From contig CABSMV010000001.1 in assembly GCA_902478935.1 (NCBI GenBank), forward strand, positions 1 through 43,107: a stretch of 43,107 bases of DNA. Direction: 5' to 3'. A program made the translations under genes and the position numbers. The notes below the pieces were generated by a model. It was not told the origin of the DNA and made no database searches. It worked only from the letters and a program-made list of their open reading frames with translations. This DNA comes from an uncultured Collinsella sp. (GTDB lineage: Bacteria; Actinomycetota; Coriobacteriia; Coriobacteriales; Coriobacteriaceae). Of the stretch, positions 41,985 through 43,107 are shown one piece after another. Each line of letters starts with the position of its first letter. Position 1 is the first letter of the stretch.

Positions 41985-42305
41985 TTACTGGCCAATCCAG
42001 TGTTGCGCATAGCTCTTAATGTCCTCGGTAAAACCGTCAAGGTCGTCGAGGGCGATTACGCTGTCGATAAGCAAATTGGCTATCTCGCGGTGCATTGTGC
42101 TGCGGCGAATGTCGTTTGCAATTACGCCTGAGGACAGCTTGTCTCTATTGAGGCGCTCTTCTAGTGCCCAAAATCTACTGGACGCTTCACTGTCGCCGTT
42201 CAGCATCTCAACGTACTGGCCGATGAGCTTTTCCATATAACGTTCTTGCCATTGAGGAAGCATTTTCTTAAACAGCTTCCAGTCGCTTTCGGCTACGTCC
42301 CGCAT
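41985..42305 (-). CDS. Small conserved protein of unknown function
   Basis: A 106-residue hydrophilic, helical protein: SDWKLFKKMLPQWQERYMEKLIGQY near the start, FWALEERLNRDK in the middle, and an aliphatic-acidic end (LIDSVIALDDLDGFTEDIKSYAQ). The pattern matches a family of short conserved proteins found in gut Clostridia and Actinobacteria, sometimes labelled multidrug transporter although there is no membrane segment. The ATG at 42305 has GGAGG 5 nt upstream; a longer frame from 42347 lacks one. Codon use is less GC-biased than its neighbours, and it stands alone among repeats, which could mean recent acquisition. Function unknown. Confidence 0.75.
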   Translation of the reverse strand: MRDVAESDWKLFKKMLPQWQERYMEKLIGQYVEMLNGDSEASSRFWALEERLNRDKLSSGVIANDIRRSTMHREIANLLIDSVIALDDLDGFTEDIKSYAQHWIGQ

Positions 42306-42433
42306 ATGTCCTCCGCTCGTCAAACGGGCTTTCCATTTGCCTTTCATTCTATTTGGTTTTCGCTCGCAGGCGTGGATGAGAGGCTCTCTTTAGCCTTCGA
42401 GATTGGGCTTGAATGGGCCGTATGCCACAAAAC

Positions 42434-42572
42434 GGGCCTATCTACTACGTTTAATTGGATGTCCTCAACCATGCCGGGGAAACGAAAAATAAAACCGCAG
42501 GTAGAAGACCTGTCGATTTTCGAAAAAGGCGGTCATGGTTGGCCCCTTCGGGCTAAACGTAGTAGATGGCCC
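42434..42572. repeat. Nested hairpin G, carrying motifs of both hairpin families
   Basis: Outer arms ATCTACTACGTTTA (42440-42453) and TAAACGTAGTAGAT (42554-42567) pair perfectly over 14 bp, plus GGGCC/GGCCC outside a bulge. Inside, CAACCATG (42466-42473) pairs with CATGGTTG (42534-42541), and the left strand contains GTCCTCAACCATG, as in the conserved loop of element E. The inner hairpin holds AATAAAACCGCAGGT and CAGGT-agaag-ACCTG, the family-2 motif. The spacer 42348-42884 contains this hairpin, two more, and no supported gene. Confidence 0.55.
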
Positions 42573-42636
42573 CATTTCGTGGCGGACCATCAAACGAACA
42601 CCGATGCTTGTGCTGTAGCCGCTCCGATCATACGTA

Positions 42637-42703
42637 AGTTGCGGTGGAATAGTTCCTAGATTCAGCCATTTGCGGGCTAAGCAGGAACTATTTCACCGCA
42701 ACT
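42637..42703. repeat. 21-bp hairpin H
   Basis: The arms 42637-42657 and 42683-42703 pair over 21 positions with one G:T, around a 25-nt loop that holds GCC-atttgc-GGGC. Not related in sequence to the other hairpins. Confidence 0.55.
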
Positions 42704-42764
42704 GAATTTCAGGCCAGGCACCCGCAGCAAGAAGACGAATAACCTCGGCGAGTATGTAAACGCA

Positions 42765-42861
42765 GGGCCCTCCGACCCCGCCCGACGATTTCGATTGGCG
42801 ACCTTTGACGGAGTCAAGGGAGGAGCCAAATCGAAATACGTCGGGCGGGGTCGGAGGGCCC
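42765..42861 (-). repeat. Long hairpin F after the 6-phosphofructokinase gene
   Basis: The outer stem 42765-42787 with 42839-42861 is a perfect 23 bp, followed directly by ATTTCGATT-GGC pairing and an inner CCTTTGAC/GTCAAGG. It begins 23 nt after the pfkA stop, the same position rule as elements A, B, C and E, but the conserved GTCCTCGG/CTGCGG loop is absent. No T-run. Confidence 0.6.
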
Positions 42862-42884
42862 GATGGGATGGATTTCGGCCGAGG

Positions 42885-43107
42885 CTATTCGTCGCCGAAG
42901 CTGATGCCCAACGCCTTGGCCTCGCGCACCAGATCGCTCTGGGGGTCGACATACTTGAGCTTGCCGGCGACCTCCTCGAGCGGCATGTGGCACATCTTTC
43001 CATCGCGCAGGGCAATCATGTAGCCAAACTCGCCGCGCAGGCAGCCCAGTGCCGCCTCGACGCCGCACTGGGTCGCAAAGATGCGGTCCTGGGCCTGTCT
43101 CTTATAC
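42885..43107 (-). CDS. pfkA: 6-phosphofructokinase, C-terminal fragment (cut by contig end)
   Basis: The last 69 or so residues of an ATP- or pyrophosphate-dependent phosphofructokinase, which makes fructose-1,6-bisphosphate. The visible part reads DRIFATQCGVEAALGCLRGEFGYMIALRDGKMCHMPLEEVAGKLKYVDP, matching the family C-terminal region (DR-x-x-A-T-x-x-G-V-x-A ... VPLEEAVGKLK). The stop is at 42885-42887. The 5' end lies beyond the contig and the final 13 bases are adapter. The cofactor type cannot be told because the catalytic region is missing. Confidence 0.8.
   Translation of the reverse strand, partial: YKRQAQDRIFATQCGVEAALGCLRGEFGYMIALRDGKMCHMPLEEVAGKLKYVDPQSDLVREAKALGISFGDE
43095..43107. 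other. Tn5/Nextera mosaic-end remnant at right contig end
   Basis: CTGTCTCTTATAC is the inner part of the Tn5 mosaic end, in the orientation opposite to the left-end copy. It is library adapter, not genome. Confidence 0.93.

Overview
The window looks like a contig from a host-associated anaerobic actinobacterium of the class Coriobacteriia, most likely Collinsella or a close relative. That placement is inference, from the high-GC coding style, the anaerobic fermentative gene set (pyruvate formate-lyase, flavodiiron protein, PTS sugar uptake) and the overall look of the proteins. No rRNA or marker gene is present to confirm it. Both contig ends are 13-bp pieces of the Tn5 (Nextera) mosaic end, so the outermost bases are library adapter and the two end genes (galactokinase, 6-phosphofructokinase) are cut.

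Layout. 0-5.4 kb: galK fragment divergent from a LacI-type regulator with matching operators, a flavodiiron protein, a DeoR-type regulator divergent from a class II aldolase. 5.4-7 kb: decayed intergenic DNA and a MutT-like Nudix domain fused to a Vsr endonuclease. 7-10.2 kb: BceAB-like ABC pair. 10.2-12.3 kb: DAHP synthase flanked by two palindrome-rich spacers. 12.3-17 kb: MarR regulator plus a heterodimeric ABC exporter in one overlapping operon. 17-20 kb: pyruvate formate-lyase split into a 683-residue catalytic gene and a separate 83-residue glycyl-radical gene. 20-26 kb: sucrose/fructan locus (LacI regulator, variant GH32, PTS EIIBC, sucrose-6-phosphate hydrolase) with three matching operators. 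26-29.5 kb: DegV protein, PFL activase, MTA/SAH nucleosidase, EngB GTPase. 29.5-35 kb: aspartate-family genes thrB and thrC (minus), lysC and asd (plus). 35-42 kb: ogt, a two-component system and its ABC transporter. 42-43 kb: a small conserved protein, palindromes and the pfkA fragment.

How the genes work together. Sucrose and related sugars enter through the PTS, are hydrolysed by GH32 enzymes and pass through glycolysis (aldolase, 6-phosphofructokinase). Pyruvate is cleaved by the oxygen-sensitive PFL, which PflA activates, while the flavodiiron protein can remove oxygen or NO. Threonine synthesis is nearly complete here; homoserine dehydrogenase is absent from the window.

The most unusual content lies between genes. 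Four intergenic elements (5235-5359, 19981-20103, 29596-29720, 35049-35178) are 123-130 nt near-perfect hairpins. Their stems differ but pair within each copy. The outer and inner stems are always separated by the same two conserved, mutually unpaired strands of 13-14 nt. Each copy lies in the sense orientation 12-33 nt after a stop codon. I do not recognise this family. Other palindromic or repeated elements accompany it: a CGCAGGT-loop family, a 50-bp repeat, a 240-bp MITE-like element and a three-copy 20-nt alternative-pairing array.
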